Source of the DNA: Silene conica
Taxonomy: Eukaryota > Streptophyta > Magnoliopsida > Caryophyllales > Caryophyllaceae
Direction of reading: 5' to 3'
Assembly (NCBI GenBank): GCA_029255685.2
Contig: CM055319.2
Coordinates: forward strand, 8,914,747 to 8,978,746
Length of the DNA: 64,000 nucleotides
This document shows, one piece after another, positions 10,547 through 22,524 of this stretch. Positions within the stretch are counted from its first letter, which is position 1, and the number at the start of each line of letters is the position of its first letter. The notes under the pieces were generated by a model, which saw nothing but the letters and a program-made list of their open reading frames with translations, ran no database searches and had not been told where the DNA came from. A program made the translations under genes and the position numbers.

Positions 10547-10890
10547 CGAGTCAGTTTATGATTCCTTCTCTATTGGAGCTGAGCAGACCACCGTAAAAAG
10601 GTCGGTATATGAAATGTCCCACATTTCAGTGGAATAAAGATTTTGTTTGGGGTTCTAGGCCATGGCTTGGAACGCCTGTAAGTGGTACGCCTGTAGTCCG
10701 ACTAGTCCCGTGTAAAGGTTAATGGTATCATATATCCCAACTTCGTCCTTCCTCGTCATCTAACTTCAATTTTTCGTGATCATAGCTGTTACAAAACTTA
10801 CGAATTACATACAACTAACTAATGCTACAATTTTTCTATTTGTCATCTCTGAACAAAATTTTCATTGGTAAATAGCCCCTTGATCGTTAT
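10547..10890. other. 3' flank of the galactosyltransferase gene
   Basis: Lies between the pseudogene and the stop codon of the minus-strand galactosyltransferase, and probably holds its 3' untranslated region. No further gene is seen. Confidence 0.5.
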
Positions 10891-13800
10891 TCATTCACAG
10901 CATATAGCACGACGTTCTTTCTGTAGCTTCTCCCATAAGCATAAAACCTTTCTTGGGTTTTGATAATGAGCAAGGATGTAATCAGTATCACAGCCAGCAT
11001 TGTAGAAACGTTCATCAGTGAAGTATTTCACTTTGTTGCCGCTGTTCTTATATTGCTCAACCCAAATACCCATAGCAACATCTTCTAATTTAAAAAGCTG
11101 CAAATGGAAGTAAGGCCGCATTAAAATTAGTAACACAGCAGTTTCCGAAGAACACAAGTTAATAACACTGTCAATTACTCAAAAACATTTCATAATATAA
11201 CAAAATTCTCCCAGAACCAGGTGCTTCATTCACTAATTTACCTGTTCTCGAGTGTTTTCCTATGTATATGGCTGCTAATGCAAACATTAGATGGCAAAAT
11301 GGTAGAACAGAACATGACATATTTTCTTTTCGGCAGAAAAACAGTGTGTGAAATAGACAGGGAAAAGACACTTTAAACCATAAATCCATTATAGGTATCA
11401 GTAAGTGTAGAAGAGAAAAGAGGTGCAATCATGGTATTAAACACTGGTGACTGGCCGTGACATTGCATTACAAGTTACGACCTCTTTGCAAATATGAAGC
11501 ATTATTGTCTTACTGAGATAGCATTTCAAGGTCACAAGACCCAGTTCTCAGATCACGGGTGGTAAAACAGCTTAAAAGTCGAGGACTTCATATTAGAAAG
11601 TCTGTTATATATTAGGGCAATAAGTGTCTCAGAGAGCAGGGAACTTTGCATCATGCTTAACATATAGAAAGCCTTGTGAGTTTTGATACGGATGAAAGAA
11701 ATATCAAAATGTATATGCGCAATCAATGGACAACGAAAAAACAGATCAATCACAACAATCTCTCAATGAATCAGATATCATGTGTTACTTTGACATTTCA
11801 CTTTGGATGTTTGGCGTGTATGCAACACTTAGACAGTTAGACACAACACAACATCTCGAAATTTCATTTATGCCAAAAAAAAAATGGAAAATAGGCGTGT
11901 CCAATACTTTGGCACTTTTCAGATCTAACAGCCTGCAGCCGCAGAAGCATGTTTAGAATACCTGTACGGCTGTACTAGTGGAAAAGTTACTAGTAAGCAC
12001 AACTTTAGAACCACTCTTCAAGAAAATGTCGAATCAAAAGGGAAACCGTTGGCTAGTCCAAAAACTGAATCATAGACATCGATGCTCATGCATAGGTGTG
12101 TATTATTGTTCTTCACTCTAACTTATTGGTTTTACATTTAACTCTTTATGACTGACTTAGTCACATGGCAGTAATATTAACACTTACCTTAAGATCTTTT
12201 TTCTGATGACCTTGTACGATGAATTTTGCAATGTCACGAGATATTATATAGCCTGGACCATGAGCCCATGGTGGATATGAATCTTTTGGCCATTCCTGCA
12301 ACAAAAAGCAGTCAACAAAGTAGGACGCTCTAATCTCAAGTCAACAAAAAGAATTTGCAAAACCTCAAAGAGATATTTCAGAACTCAGGGCACCAAAGTG
12401 ATTTTTTTAAATTATATATATATATATGAGCTTCAAAGGCAATTCGTACCTCATTGCTGATATACCACTTGCTCTCTTTATCCCTGTGGGGGGCAGACTG
12501 GAAGGATATGAGGCCGTACAGGAGGCCGTTGGTAGTCTTCGTCTTCAGACTTGCAAGCAGTTCATCAATTCTAATGAAAGCATCATCATCAGTCTTCATT
12601 ATATATTTAGCTGGGAGAATTTTGGTCTGCAAAACCCAAGTAAGCAATAAATGGATACTCATGTCAATATCATCAAAACAAACTGACTTTTGGACTTCAA
12701 ATTACCCATTTCATATTTTCACATCATATTTGGGTAAGGGGTTTCCGGTTAGACCGGCCTACTTCAAGTTGTTCTAATCGCTTCTGATTCAACTTTGGAA
12801 TTTTGTCAGGTCTAGTGCTCACATATGTGGATCACCCTCTAATGTTGAGTTTCTTTTCTCATGATATGTGAGGCATGGTATTAGAAGAAGCCAATGAGGG
12901 ATATTTTGATACGTCTGAGCCAAAATAAAAAGGGCAAAAATCACCTGAGATTGTTCAAGTTATACAGCAAATTGTCAAGGTTCTTTTAATAAAATAAAAT
13001 AGAACACTTTTGTAGCATACTATAAATACTTGTGAGAGATGGTCTCTCACTAAATTGTACATTTATTTACCCATTAACATGATATGAAACCGACAATGGA
13101 TGATTAGAACAACTAAAAAGGTTTCTTTACAAAAATTCCCCGACATAATCGATGACCAAATCAAATACGGTTCTTATATACAGTAGTGATTTGTGACAAC
13201 CAACACCGCCAATAACTTGATTTAAACCCTTATCTGAGATGAAGGTTACTTGTTTGACAACACAACTCAGGACCAGCCAATAGTTCTTCTACTTGGTAAG
13301 TTACCACTTTGGTATAATGGTCTTACATTCCTCTTTAGGACTTCCTTCAAATATTTTCTTCTTTTTTTGTTACACTCGTGATGTTCGACAATGTTAGTAA
13401 TTATATACGTGATACTTCGCTGTAAGCATTTCCAAAATAAAAGGAGCATGGAAAAAGTGCACGCTAAACTATAACAGTTAAGAAAACATACAACACGAAC
13501 AGTAGCACACATACAACATTGGGCATAGGACAAAGCAAGTAGTGTAAAAATACACAAATTTGTGTTTAAGACGGAGGTATTCGTCTTAAAACTTAAGACG
13601 GGTCAAATACATACCAAATCACATAACAAGTTGCCTAAGAAATGCCAAAAGTTTTGTCTCTATTAGCACCATGTGGTAGTATTTGACCCGATTTAAGATT
13701 TAAGACGGATACTTCGTCTTAAGCAAGACTTAGTGGGAAAAATAACACCTGATAAAATAGAGTAAACTTTCAACACAGCAATGATCTCAAATGGTGTTCT

Positions 13801-16800
13801 ATATAGTAGCAGCCCTTTGATAAAAATGATTGAGAGTATTGGCAGCCACTTACCCCTAGGATGCAAACTGCAATAGTTTTCAAGCTGATCAAACTGTAAT
13901 AGTCAACAAAAGGCATCAGCTGAATGTCTCCATATGCTTGAGCTTCTCTCCACAGGTCATGGTTTACCTCTGCGTTTTTGTGCTACATATTCAAGAGTGG
14001 GAAGAGGAAAGATCAAATTAATTGCTTAAAAATTTTGTATTCAGTCATAAAAACCAAATGTGAAGCCTTTGATAGTGTAACATGAAGCGGTGATTTACAA
14101 GATAAGACTAGTTGTACTTACAAATCCAATAATAAACCGAACGGCTACATTGCCTGCGCGCACAGCTTCGTATTGCATCCAAGACCTCCTCAGGGCCATC
14201 CTACGCTCGAAGTTGTTTCCAGTCGAAAAAACTCCAACAACTAAGACGAGTCTTCCTTTTCTTTTTATTAATGGTGGAGCTTTGAGTTGATCAACATCAA
14301 CAATTAGGTCTGAATCCTCCGATACAGGTAGTCCTTTAGCTATACCAGACAACATGCTCACTCCACCAGTCACCCTGACTTTATTAACCAGCCACGGTTC
14401 CAAATTCTGCTTCCATGTAAAACAGGAGTCATTTGTCAGTATAAATTCTGGTGCATTTGTAGTTATATACTTCAATGTTACTTGGGCATTTCACTTTAGC
14501 AGCATGTCGCGTCCCACATCTTATTTTAGACCACAAAAACTGAACTTATTCACAAAGTGGTCGGGTTACACACTAGACACTAGGGCTGAACAAAACAAAT
14601 CCAATAAGATCTTTTTTCCGAATCCGAATATATGAATACCATTTAAATTGGATATCCGATCCGGTTTTTCCGAATAAACTGGATCCGATGTGGATTGTGA
14701 TTTTCTTAAAACCTGATATCTGAATCCGATTCGAATTTTAATAAACTAAAAAACAAAGGAAAACGTAAAAAGTAAAAAAGAAAATATCACACTAGAAAAC
14801 AAATCGACACAAACCCTAATCTATCTCATATTCTCATCCCGCCTCCCTCTACTGTTTTTTATCACATATTGGTCATCGCTGATCACTTCTATTTCTTTCT
14901 CTTGCTTTATAATTTTTGTTTGATTTCAATTGATTTTATAAATTGTTTTCCCATAAAATTAGTTGATTAGTAAATTAATACGATGCTTATTTGGTTTGTA
15001 ATTTTTTCCTGAGTTTAAACACTCTTTTATAGTATCATTTTCATCTTTGATTTTCGTCAACAATACCAATCGCCTTCACCCATTTAAAAAGGGGAGCATA
15101 ATGTTGTTGTGGAGAAGAAGATGAAGAACAACCATCACAAACAATTTTCGAGTCGAAAAGCTGCTTCTGAGTTTGGCAATACCCAATCTCGGAAATCTCA
15201 ATAGCATGTTGTTGTCATAAATTTGATATGTTTGTAATTTGTTTCTTTGATATCTTCATGTAGGACTAACTGAGGGTTAACAAGTTGGATAAATTTTTGA
15301 GAAAGTGAAATATTTGTGATGTAAAAACAACTGGGAAAAAGAGTTTAAATGGTGCTAGGGGAGCTAGATACAAAGAAAGACGGGAAAAGGCCCAAAATAA
15401 AGGGAATTATGCCACCCCTGAAATAGAGATTTACCAAAAAAAAGGTTTGTGAATTGAGATGTAAACTGGATCGGATTCGGTTTTCGAAATCTAGAAATCC
15501 AGATTTTTGAATTCCGGATTTCTGGATATCCGAATTATTCGGATCGGTTCTGGATTCCCAAAAATTCTAAATATTAAAATAGGGTATCCGATCCGATCCG
15601 GTTTTGAAATTTGGATCGGATATCCGTTTTTGCTCAGAGAGACACCATGTCACGTCAGGCATTGAAGCCAATCGGACTAACAGATATACTTATGTAAGTT
15701 ATGTACTCATGTCAGATATTCCAAGCGTCAAACTTTTGTATCATGCACTATTTGTTAAACTAATCATCGCCGGCTTGATACAAAATCACTATAGCATTAG
15801 TGCATAACACAAATCTCACCTCTTTGTACTTGAAGGAAGTTTCATGCCTTCCATTGACAGTCATGTGAAATCCTTCCGAGCCAGTCCACAACGTCGCACT
15901 AAATAGACTCCCTTCGCTGAAGGGGAATATATCTCTCACGTGACCATATTCCATGGAGTTGTTGTTCTGCTTGCTGCTGACAGATTGACTCACATTTGGA
16001 CTGTTTTCCATGGTGCTTCTAATAAGTCTCTCGTTGCAGCTGGCCAGCCCATCAACTATTGTAAGCATTATTAGCAGTGAAGTAGTGTATGAAATAATCC
16101 GACATAAAGAGAATTAGGATTGTTGTTAATATTTTTCTTTTAATTCGACCTGGTAATGGTTGAGGGAGGAGGGGAAATCAGAATCAGGTATGTTAGATCC
16201 AACAAAGAAAGTTGGTTCATCATTCATTCCGAAAAGTGTTAGATCCAACAAAGACACTTGTCCAATGAATGTGAACAACCCAAAATAGATAGAGGAACAT
16301 TGCATCATCTTAAGTATCTAGTACATTATTATACACATAAATTATATAGTTGCAGGTCGTGCAGCCTTTGGCCATAAGTCTACCTACTGTGTATATGCAT
16401 ACCCGCCATACGAGAGTTGAAGACTCAGATCAGTCAGAATTTAGACATATGGTTTATCAATACAATTATATTTCAGACTTATACATAAAACTTACCTTTA
16501 ATATTCCTTGCTGATCTTCCCCGGAAACATTTCTCTTCTTTCCCCCAACCAGCTTCATTAGTCCATGTATTTTGGATGACGACGGGATCTTTTGTACTGT
16601 TTTCTTCTGGCAAGTATACAGTATACTGTAGTATAATTGGAGGCTTTTGCTCATGAGAAAATCCAGCACCCTCAAGCTCAAATTGAAAACCTTCATTCTT
16701 TCCATTAGGAATACCAATCAAAGTAACAGAAGAATCTTCGATCAAACCACAGGGGAGCTCAAGAAGGTTCCTGCTACTATTCGCAGGCTCGTTAAAGGTG

Positions 16801-17267
16801 CTAACCATGAATGGGCATTTTGCATCTTTAGAGGTATTGCTTTTAATCTTCAAGGACTCCTCTCTCTTTATTAGCGAGAGTAATTCTCTCCAAGCTATAG
16901 AAGCCTCCTCTATACCCTTAGCTGTTTCAGGTAATGCATCGGACCTTGAAAGGACTACGCGCAATTGGGCCCACGTTGCAAAGCTATACCCATCTTGCCT
17001 TGTTGTATTTATAGAATTATACAGCTCATTTAGTCCTTCAACGTCAATAAGATAAGGTTTCTTCTCTTCTGGCACAGTCTCACTAGTATTAGATTTGGCA
17101 ACCAAACCAGTATCGCTCACCTCAGTTTCATTATGCACATTGTTTCTAAAGAAGTCATAAGCTGACTGTTTTGTCGGCTTTGATGGCTGCAAAACAGTAA
17201 TGGTATACCGGACTAGCAAAATGAACGATAAAACACAAATGAGGGTTCCCCCAGACCACTTCTTCAT
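10891..17267 (-). CDS. GT31 beta-1,3-galactosyltransferase with galectin-like domain (GALT1/GALT3 type)
   Basis: Seven coding exons on the minus strand: 17267-16496, 16055-15820, 14406-14122, 13982-13854, 12626-12450, 12295-12188 and 11097-10891. All have GT-AG borders and compatible phases and give 637 aa without a stop. A type II membrane anchor lies at residues about 8-26 ([13 protein letters not shown]), then a stem and a galectin-like domain (about 170-365). The GT31 catalytic domain starts near 380 and includes [19 protein letters not shown], the metal-binding TDDDA (Asp487-489), and [11 protein letters not shown] with [10 protein letters not shown]. Plant enzymes of this build act in the Golgi, adding galactose to N-glycans (GALT1) or to hydroxyproline of arabinogalactan proteins (GALT2-6). 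Length and the end ICCE resemble the GALT1/GALT3 branch, and the acceptor cannot be told. Small transposons sit in introns 2 and 3. Confidence 0.95.
12412..12428. repeat. (TA)n microsatellite
   Basis: A short TA run in intron 5 of the galactosyltransferase gene, just downstream (minus strand) of exon 5. Confidence 0.6.
13563..13729. mobile_element. Small inverted-repeat transposon (MITE) in intron 3
   Basis: About 167 bases whose ends are inverted copies of each other. The left end reads TTTAAGACGGAGGTATTCGT and continues to ACGGGTCAAATAC. The right end, read on the minus strand, gives TTAAGACGAAGTATCCGTCT and then CGGGTCAAATAC. Each arm also contains a short AAGACGG..CGTCTT hairpin. The superfamily cannot be set without a target duplication. 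It lies in the intron between exons 3 and 4 of the galactosyltransferase gene. Confidence 0.65.
14581..15637. mobile_element. hAT-like non-autonomous element in intron 2
   Basis: About 1.06 kb of foreign-looking AT-rich sequence. Its left end TAGGGCTGAACAAAACAAATCC mirrors the right end, which reads CTGAGCAAAAACGGATATCC on the minus strand. Both ends are full of GGATATCCGATCC-type words. Imperfect 8-bp flanks (CTAGACAC and AGAGACAC, six of eight alike) fit a worn hAT target duplication. No transposase is encoded. The outermost bases of the right end are eroded. Confidence 0.55.
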
Positions 17268-18944
17268 TCCTATGTAAATTATGTGCTCAGTAACTCAACA
17301 GTGCTATAACAAAATCATCCCATTCGCGTTCTCACTTTCACAATCCTGCACAAGCAGCAAACTTCGTCAGAAAATGAAAATGAGGACATACAGTATCTGT
17401 AAACCCTCTGCCAACATCACTATAATAACAAGTTAACAACATCAGCTTAGTGCCTCAACTCCTCGAGGCCTCCCCCAATTAACGGAGCAAAGACGGGTCT
17501 AATGTAATTGCCTTACACTTGTGCTAACAACACAGCGAGATTATCTCTACGTGATTCATTATAAAAATTGCGTTGGATATCACATCAAATGACTCTAACT
17601 TGACCACATTACCCCAAAAAGAAGTGAAGCCACTTCAGTGAGTCATTTTGCATTATTCCATCATAATCCAAAATCAAAAACAATATTTCGTCTTTGTCTC
17701 CTTTCCTGAAATGGAAACCACATCAACTCAACACGAAATTCTGTGATTCAACTAAACTGAAACCCTTTAACCAAGTGTGCCATAAACAAGGTTGTTGCTT
17801 TGTACCAAATTAACCCAATAACGAAGTCCCAATTTAGACACCCCAAGCATACCATTAAATAAATTTACCAATTAAAAAGGACTTCCACTTACTTACCTCA
17901 CTCTTTAAGTTTGCCTTTTTTACGGGAAATTTCCAAAAAAACGTAAAGAATCAGTTGAGTCGATAGTTCAGAGTTATGAAAAACTCGACAACGACGACCA
18001 AAACTAAAATCCTGCATCAAAGATGACCAACATTGCATTGCCACTAATAAAGCTCTACTTGACAGTCAGATCTAAACCCCATCAGTCAAACTCCATAGTT
18101 AAGCAAACTGGAATACAACTTAACATTTAAAGCTGCAAATCAATGATTATGATATCAACAAAAGCATCTCAAAATTCACGTATTTGAGAAACCCACAACA
18201 GGAAACATTACAAAAAGAATCATAAAAAACATACCCACAATAATACAGAAATATTACTAAGTACAGATGTACAAGCCTCGTTCATTTGTTTATTTTTTTA
18301 TTTTTTAGGAGGGTATTTTAATAAACGTAAATAAATGATTGGGACTAAATGAACTTAAATACATTTGAGAGATGAACTTACGATTAGCAGAGGATATAGG
18401 CAAATAGTTGTCTCTGAAATTAAAATCCTCCACAAAACATAGAAATTGAGTCATGGAATTGAGCTACTCAAACAGTCAAACTATCAACGGAGTATCACTT
18501 TATTTCCTTTGTGTTTTGTGTTTCTTAATTTTTTTTTGGGTCAAAATCAATTTATTTATTAAAGATTATGCGTAGAACCATATAGGTGGCATCAGATCAG
18601 TTGATCGGGTTTGGGTGGGTCAAGTTAGGTTATAACGGGTCAGTTTATCTTTTTAGGTCGAGTTGTGTTCATTTTGGGTCATATTCAATTCGGTTACAGC
18701 CGTACATGTTATGTTATTTTATTGAATTATTTCAGTTTTTTACCACTAAATTTATTTATTTTGACTTTTATTTTATTTAATTATCGCGTTATCAAGTCAA
18801 ACATATCAACCTAAACAAAAAATCACTTTTATTTGGACAAATATTGCTTAATAATTGTCATGTCATCAACTTAATCGGTTCTATATCGGATTATCGGAGT
18901 ATGACTTTATTCCTTCGGATTTTGCATTTTCTTATTTTATTTTA
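17268..18944. other. 5' flank of the galactosyltransferase gene
   Basis: Upstream (minus strand) of the galactosyltransferase start codon. Minus-strand splice-donor-like words near 17899 and 18376, and an acceptor-like ACATAG directly before the ATG, suggest an intron in the 5' leader. This is not certain. No other gene. An imperfect ~50-base direct repeat occurs at 18489 and 18897. Confidence 0.45.
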
Positions 18945-19079
18945 CTAGATTTCATGCCCGGGCGTTGCCCGGGTAATATCTTGACGTAGTTTCAAACTAA
19001 TTATTGTAACAGTTAATCTTCTAAAAATACTTAGTATAATAGTCATATATAAAGAATAATTCAGGTATGATTGTTTTTT

Positions 19080-19960
19080 ATGGCTAATAAAACATTAGAT
19101 GTATCAGGCTTGTATTATTTTCTTATTAGCTCGTATTCTTCTTACATTAGCTTGTATTCTTTTTATATTATCCCGTATTCTTACATTCTCATATTTGTAA
19201 GTTCGTGATCCTTTTATACGTTCGTATTCTTATTTTAATAGCTCGTATTTTTTACATGAGCTCGTATTTTTTACATGAGCTCGTATTTTTAGCTTAATAG
19301 CTTTATTAGCTCGCATTCTTACGTTAATAGCTCGCGTTCTTGTGTGCACGTATTTTTTAGTTCTCGATTCTCTTAATTTCTTATTCATTTTACATTAGCT
19401 CGTATTTTTTATGTATTCGTAATTTGTAGCTCGTATTCTTTTAATTATACCTCGTAATCTCAAGTGTTTATTATATCATGAAACTTGACGTCTTTCAAAT
19501 CTGATTATACTTTTTTAGTTCGAGAAGTGTTTCAATTAGCTCATGTTTTCGTATTCTGTTTACATTAGCTCATATTCTCATCTTAATAGGCCGTATTCTT
19601 ATGTGCTCGTATATTTAAGTTCGTGATCCTTTTAATCTCATATTCGTATTCATTTGTGCTCATATTTTGAAACTCGTCTTATCTTAATAACTCGTATTGT
19701 TTTTTCATTAGCTTGTATCCATTTGTCATTTGTCCTCGTATTTTAAAACTCGTCTTATCTTAATAGCTCGTATTGTTTTTACATTAGCTCTTATTCTTAA
19801 CTTAATAGCTCGGATCGTAATCTTTTTATATTAGCCAGTATTATTAGGTTAATAGCTCGCATTCTTCCGTGCTCGTATTTTTTAGTTCGTGATTCTCTTA
19901 AACTCTTAATCTTTTTACATTAGCCCATATTCTTATGTGTTCGTATTCCGTAGTTTGTAT
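19080..19960. repeat. Short-word minisatellite inside the Helitron
   Basis: Many irregularly spaced copies of TTAGCTCGTATTCTT-like words with variants (AATAGCTCGTATT, GTGCTCGTATTTT, AGTTCGTGATCC). It looks like a degenerated tandem array. Confidence 0.7.
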
Positions 19961-20029
19961 TTTTTATTCATCAATACATCTATTTATGTTATTAACTAAA
20001 TAAGAGAAGGGAAACAACAAATTATACCA

Positions 20030-20900
20030 TAACTTTACGGTAGCCAAAATTCCTAGTTATCAATTATTTTATTAACTAATCAATAATTATCCAACTGATA
20101 TTTTATTACTATTTAATTATCTTTTTATTTATATACTTAATTTATTTAACCAAAGTAATAGCGCATCTAATCACTCTAAAAACAATAATTATCCAACTGA
20201 TATTTTAATACTACTATTTAATTATCTTTTTATCTTTTTATTTATATACCTTGTTTATTTAATGAAAGTAAATCCGGTGTAATCGCTCTAAAACAATAAT
20301 TATCCAACTGATATATTATTACTATTTAATTATCTTTTTATTTATATACTACGTACTTAATTTATTTAACCAAAGTAATAACCAATGAAATTGCTCTAAA
20401 CAATAACCAATGAAAATTATTTTATTAACTAATTCAATAATTATCCAATTGATATTTTATTATTATTTAATTATCTTTTTATCTTTTTATTTATATATTT
20501 GATTTATTTAACGAAAGTAATAGCCAATGTAATCGCTCTAAAAACAATAATTATCCAACTGATATTTTATTACTATTTTATTATCTTTTTATTTATATAC
20601 TTAATTTATTTAATCAAATTAATAGCCAATGAAATTGCTCTAAACAATAACCAATGAAATCAATTATTTTATTAACTAATTCAATAATTATCTAACTGAT
20701 ATTTTATTACTATTATATTATCTTTTTATTTATATACTTAATTTATTTAACCAAAGTAATGACCAATGTAATCACTTTAAAAACAATAATTATCCAATTG
20801 ATGTTTTATTACTATTTAATTATCTTTTTATTTATATACTTAATTTATTTAACAAAAGTAATAGCCAATGAAATTGCTCTAAAACAATAGCCAATAAAAT
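20030..20900. repeat. Tandem repeats inside the Helitron, units of ~105-120 bases
   Basis: Units share the words AATTATCCAACTGATATTTT, TTATCTTTTTATTTATATAC, AATTTATTTAACCAAAGTAA and a short AGCCAATG/CGCTCTAAAA link. About seven copies, some partial, with small indels. Confidence 0.8.
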
Positions 20901-20975
20901 CGCTCGAAAGTTCCTCTTTTAAGTATATATATTGATTGTCCAAAGCTTATACGACGTCTAGACACACAAATTTTA

Positions 20976-21331
20976 GGGATATTCGACGTGGTAACCCGTG
21001 TATTATTATTTTTACATGGTAATTCCATTTTCAACAAAAACGTCTTTGACTACCATGAGTCCCGAAAGCGACAATTTTTTTCAAATCAAAAATATCATAA
21101 ACGCGGTTGATTTGAAACAAAAAATGCCGCATTCAGAACTCGCTACAAGTTAAAACTGAAATGTTTTTTTCCGACATCAAATATCTCGTAAAGTTGGTTA
21201 ATTTGAAAAAAAAAAACGCCGCTTTTAGAAGTTATGATCATGAATTAAGGTCAATTAAAGCCGTTTTTGTTACAAACGAGGTTATCGTGTAGAAAATATT
21301 AAAAATATGAGATTACTACGTAAAATATCCC
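20976..21331. mobile_element. Mutator-like miniature element 1
   Basis: 356 bases with inverted ends: GGGATATTCGACGTGGTAACC on the left and, on the minus strand, GGGATATTTTACGTAGTAATC on the right. Flanks CAAATTTTA and AACATTTTA agree at seven of nine positions, fitting a worn 9-bp target duplication. Non-coding. Ends resemble those of the neighbouring element at 21368. Confidence 0.6.
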
Positions 21332-21367
21332 AACATTTTATATTAAGTTCCTTAAAAAAAATTTATA

Positions 21368-22395
21368 GGGTTATTCTACATGGTAACCCTGTGTTTTTTT
21401 CAAATTCTACACGGTAACCCTACTTTTCAAAGATCAGACATGGTAACCCTCAACTTTATTAATACGTATTGCCGTGACCCTTAATTGTTTTTCCGTCAGT
21501 TTTGTCAGTTAAGTATGTGACATAGTAAATTGAATTTTGAGATTTTCTATAAGGTAACCCTATATTTTTAAAATTTTCACAACATAACCTTACTTTTTCT
21601 ACAAATCATGTGTGTATAAAAACATAATCCTTTAATTAATCTTAATTTCGCAATTTTCTTGATTACACTTAAATTGTCAAATCCACCCTCATTACCCTTC
21701 AATAAACCAAGTTTTAAAAAAACTTCAATAAAAACCTTGTTCGATATAAAAAAAATCCAATAAAATATTCTAAATACCATAGTAAAAGTACTATATATCG
21801 AGCATTATAATAATGAATCCCAAATTTAATTAATAGCATTAATCTAATTAAAAAACATTTGTTTTTAAAACATCAGCAAATATCCCAAAACTAAAAATGT
21901 TGTAAACGCAATAGTGACTTTAATTATTCGACATATTCACACACTAAAGTTGGGTATAATTAAGTAGTAGGGACTCATTTGTAAACATTAAACTTAATAG
22001 TGGATTCTTTGTTAATTATTGAATTTTGGAGATTTATGGTAATGATACTTTGAAGAGATGATGATATTGAGAGTTGACATTCTTTTGAGTAATCGAGTGA
22101 AAAACGTGTGAATAATAATAAATTGAGGAAATAAGGGAGTATTTTTAAGATTACTCTTTTGTAAAAAAACAAATAGAGTTATTTTGTATGATAAAAAAAC
22201 AAAGGGTTATCTTGTAGAAAATCTCAAAATTCAATTGGCCATGTCACTTACTTAACGGACAAATCTGACGGACAAAAAGTTAAGGGTCACGGCAATACAT
22301 TTTAGCAAAGTTGAGGGTTACCATGTGTGTTCACTAAAAAGTAGGGTTACCACGTAGAATTCGAAAAAACACAGGGTTACCATGTAGAATAACCC
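21368..22395. mobile_element. Mutator-like non-autonomous element 2, long terminal inverted repeats
   Basis: 1028 bases opening GGGTTATTCTACATGGTAAC and closing with its inverse. The inverted ends extend about 190-200 bases and share several GGTAACCCT-type blocks and a CAAAATTCAA block. Flanks AAATTTATA (21359-21367) and AAACTTATA (22396-22404) match at eight of nine bases, the 9-bp duplication of Mutator-like elements. The inside is AT-rich and non-coding. Confidence 0.8.
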
Positions 22396-22524
22396 AAACT
22401 TATATTTAATATCTACATACTTAATATTTGGGTGTAGTCATATACGAAGTATTTGACTTTGAGATCGGTAAAAATACCACGTGTAATACAAAACAATACT
22501 ACAACTCTACAAGTGATAACAAAT

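Larger units (their letters stand above)
18945..20935 (-). mobile_element. Non-autonomous Helitron, complete ends
   Basis: Read on the minus strand, the element starts TCAATATATATACTTAAAAG at 20935, the classic plant Helitron 5' end. It finishes with a GC hairpin (ACCCGGGCAACGCCCGGGC) followed seven bases later by CTAG at 18945-18948, then host T. The base before the start is A, fitting A/T insertion with no target duplication. It is 1991 bases long with no coding capacity. The inside consists of two repeat fields: short AGCTCGTATTCTT-like words at 19080-19960 and about seven units of roughly 105-120 bases at 20030-20900. Confidence 0.88.

Noticed and set aside
18489-18945. Imperfect ~50-base direct repeat (18489 and 18897) as target duplication or LTR-like pair
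   Set aside because: Too diverged and of simple T-rich composition; the enclosed 360 bases have no element features.
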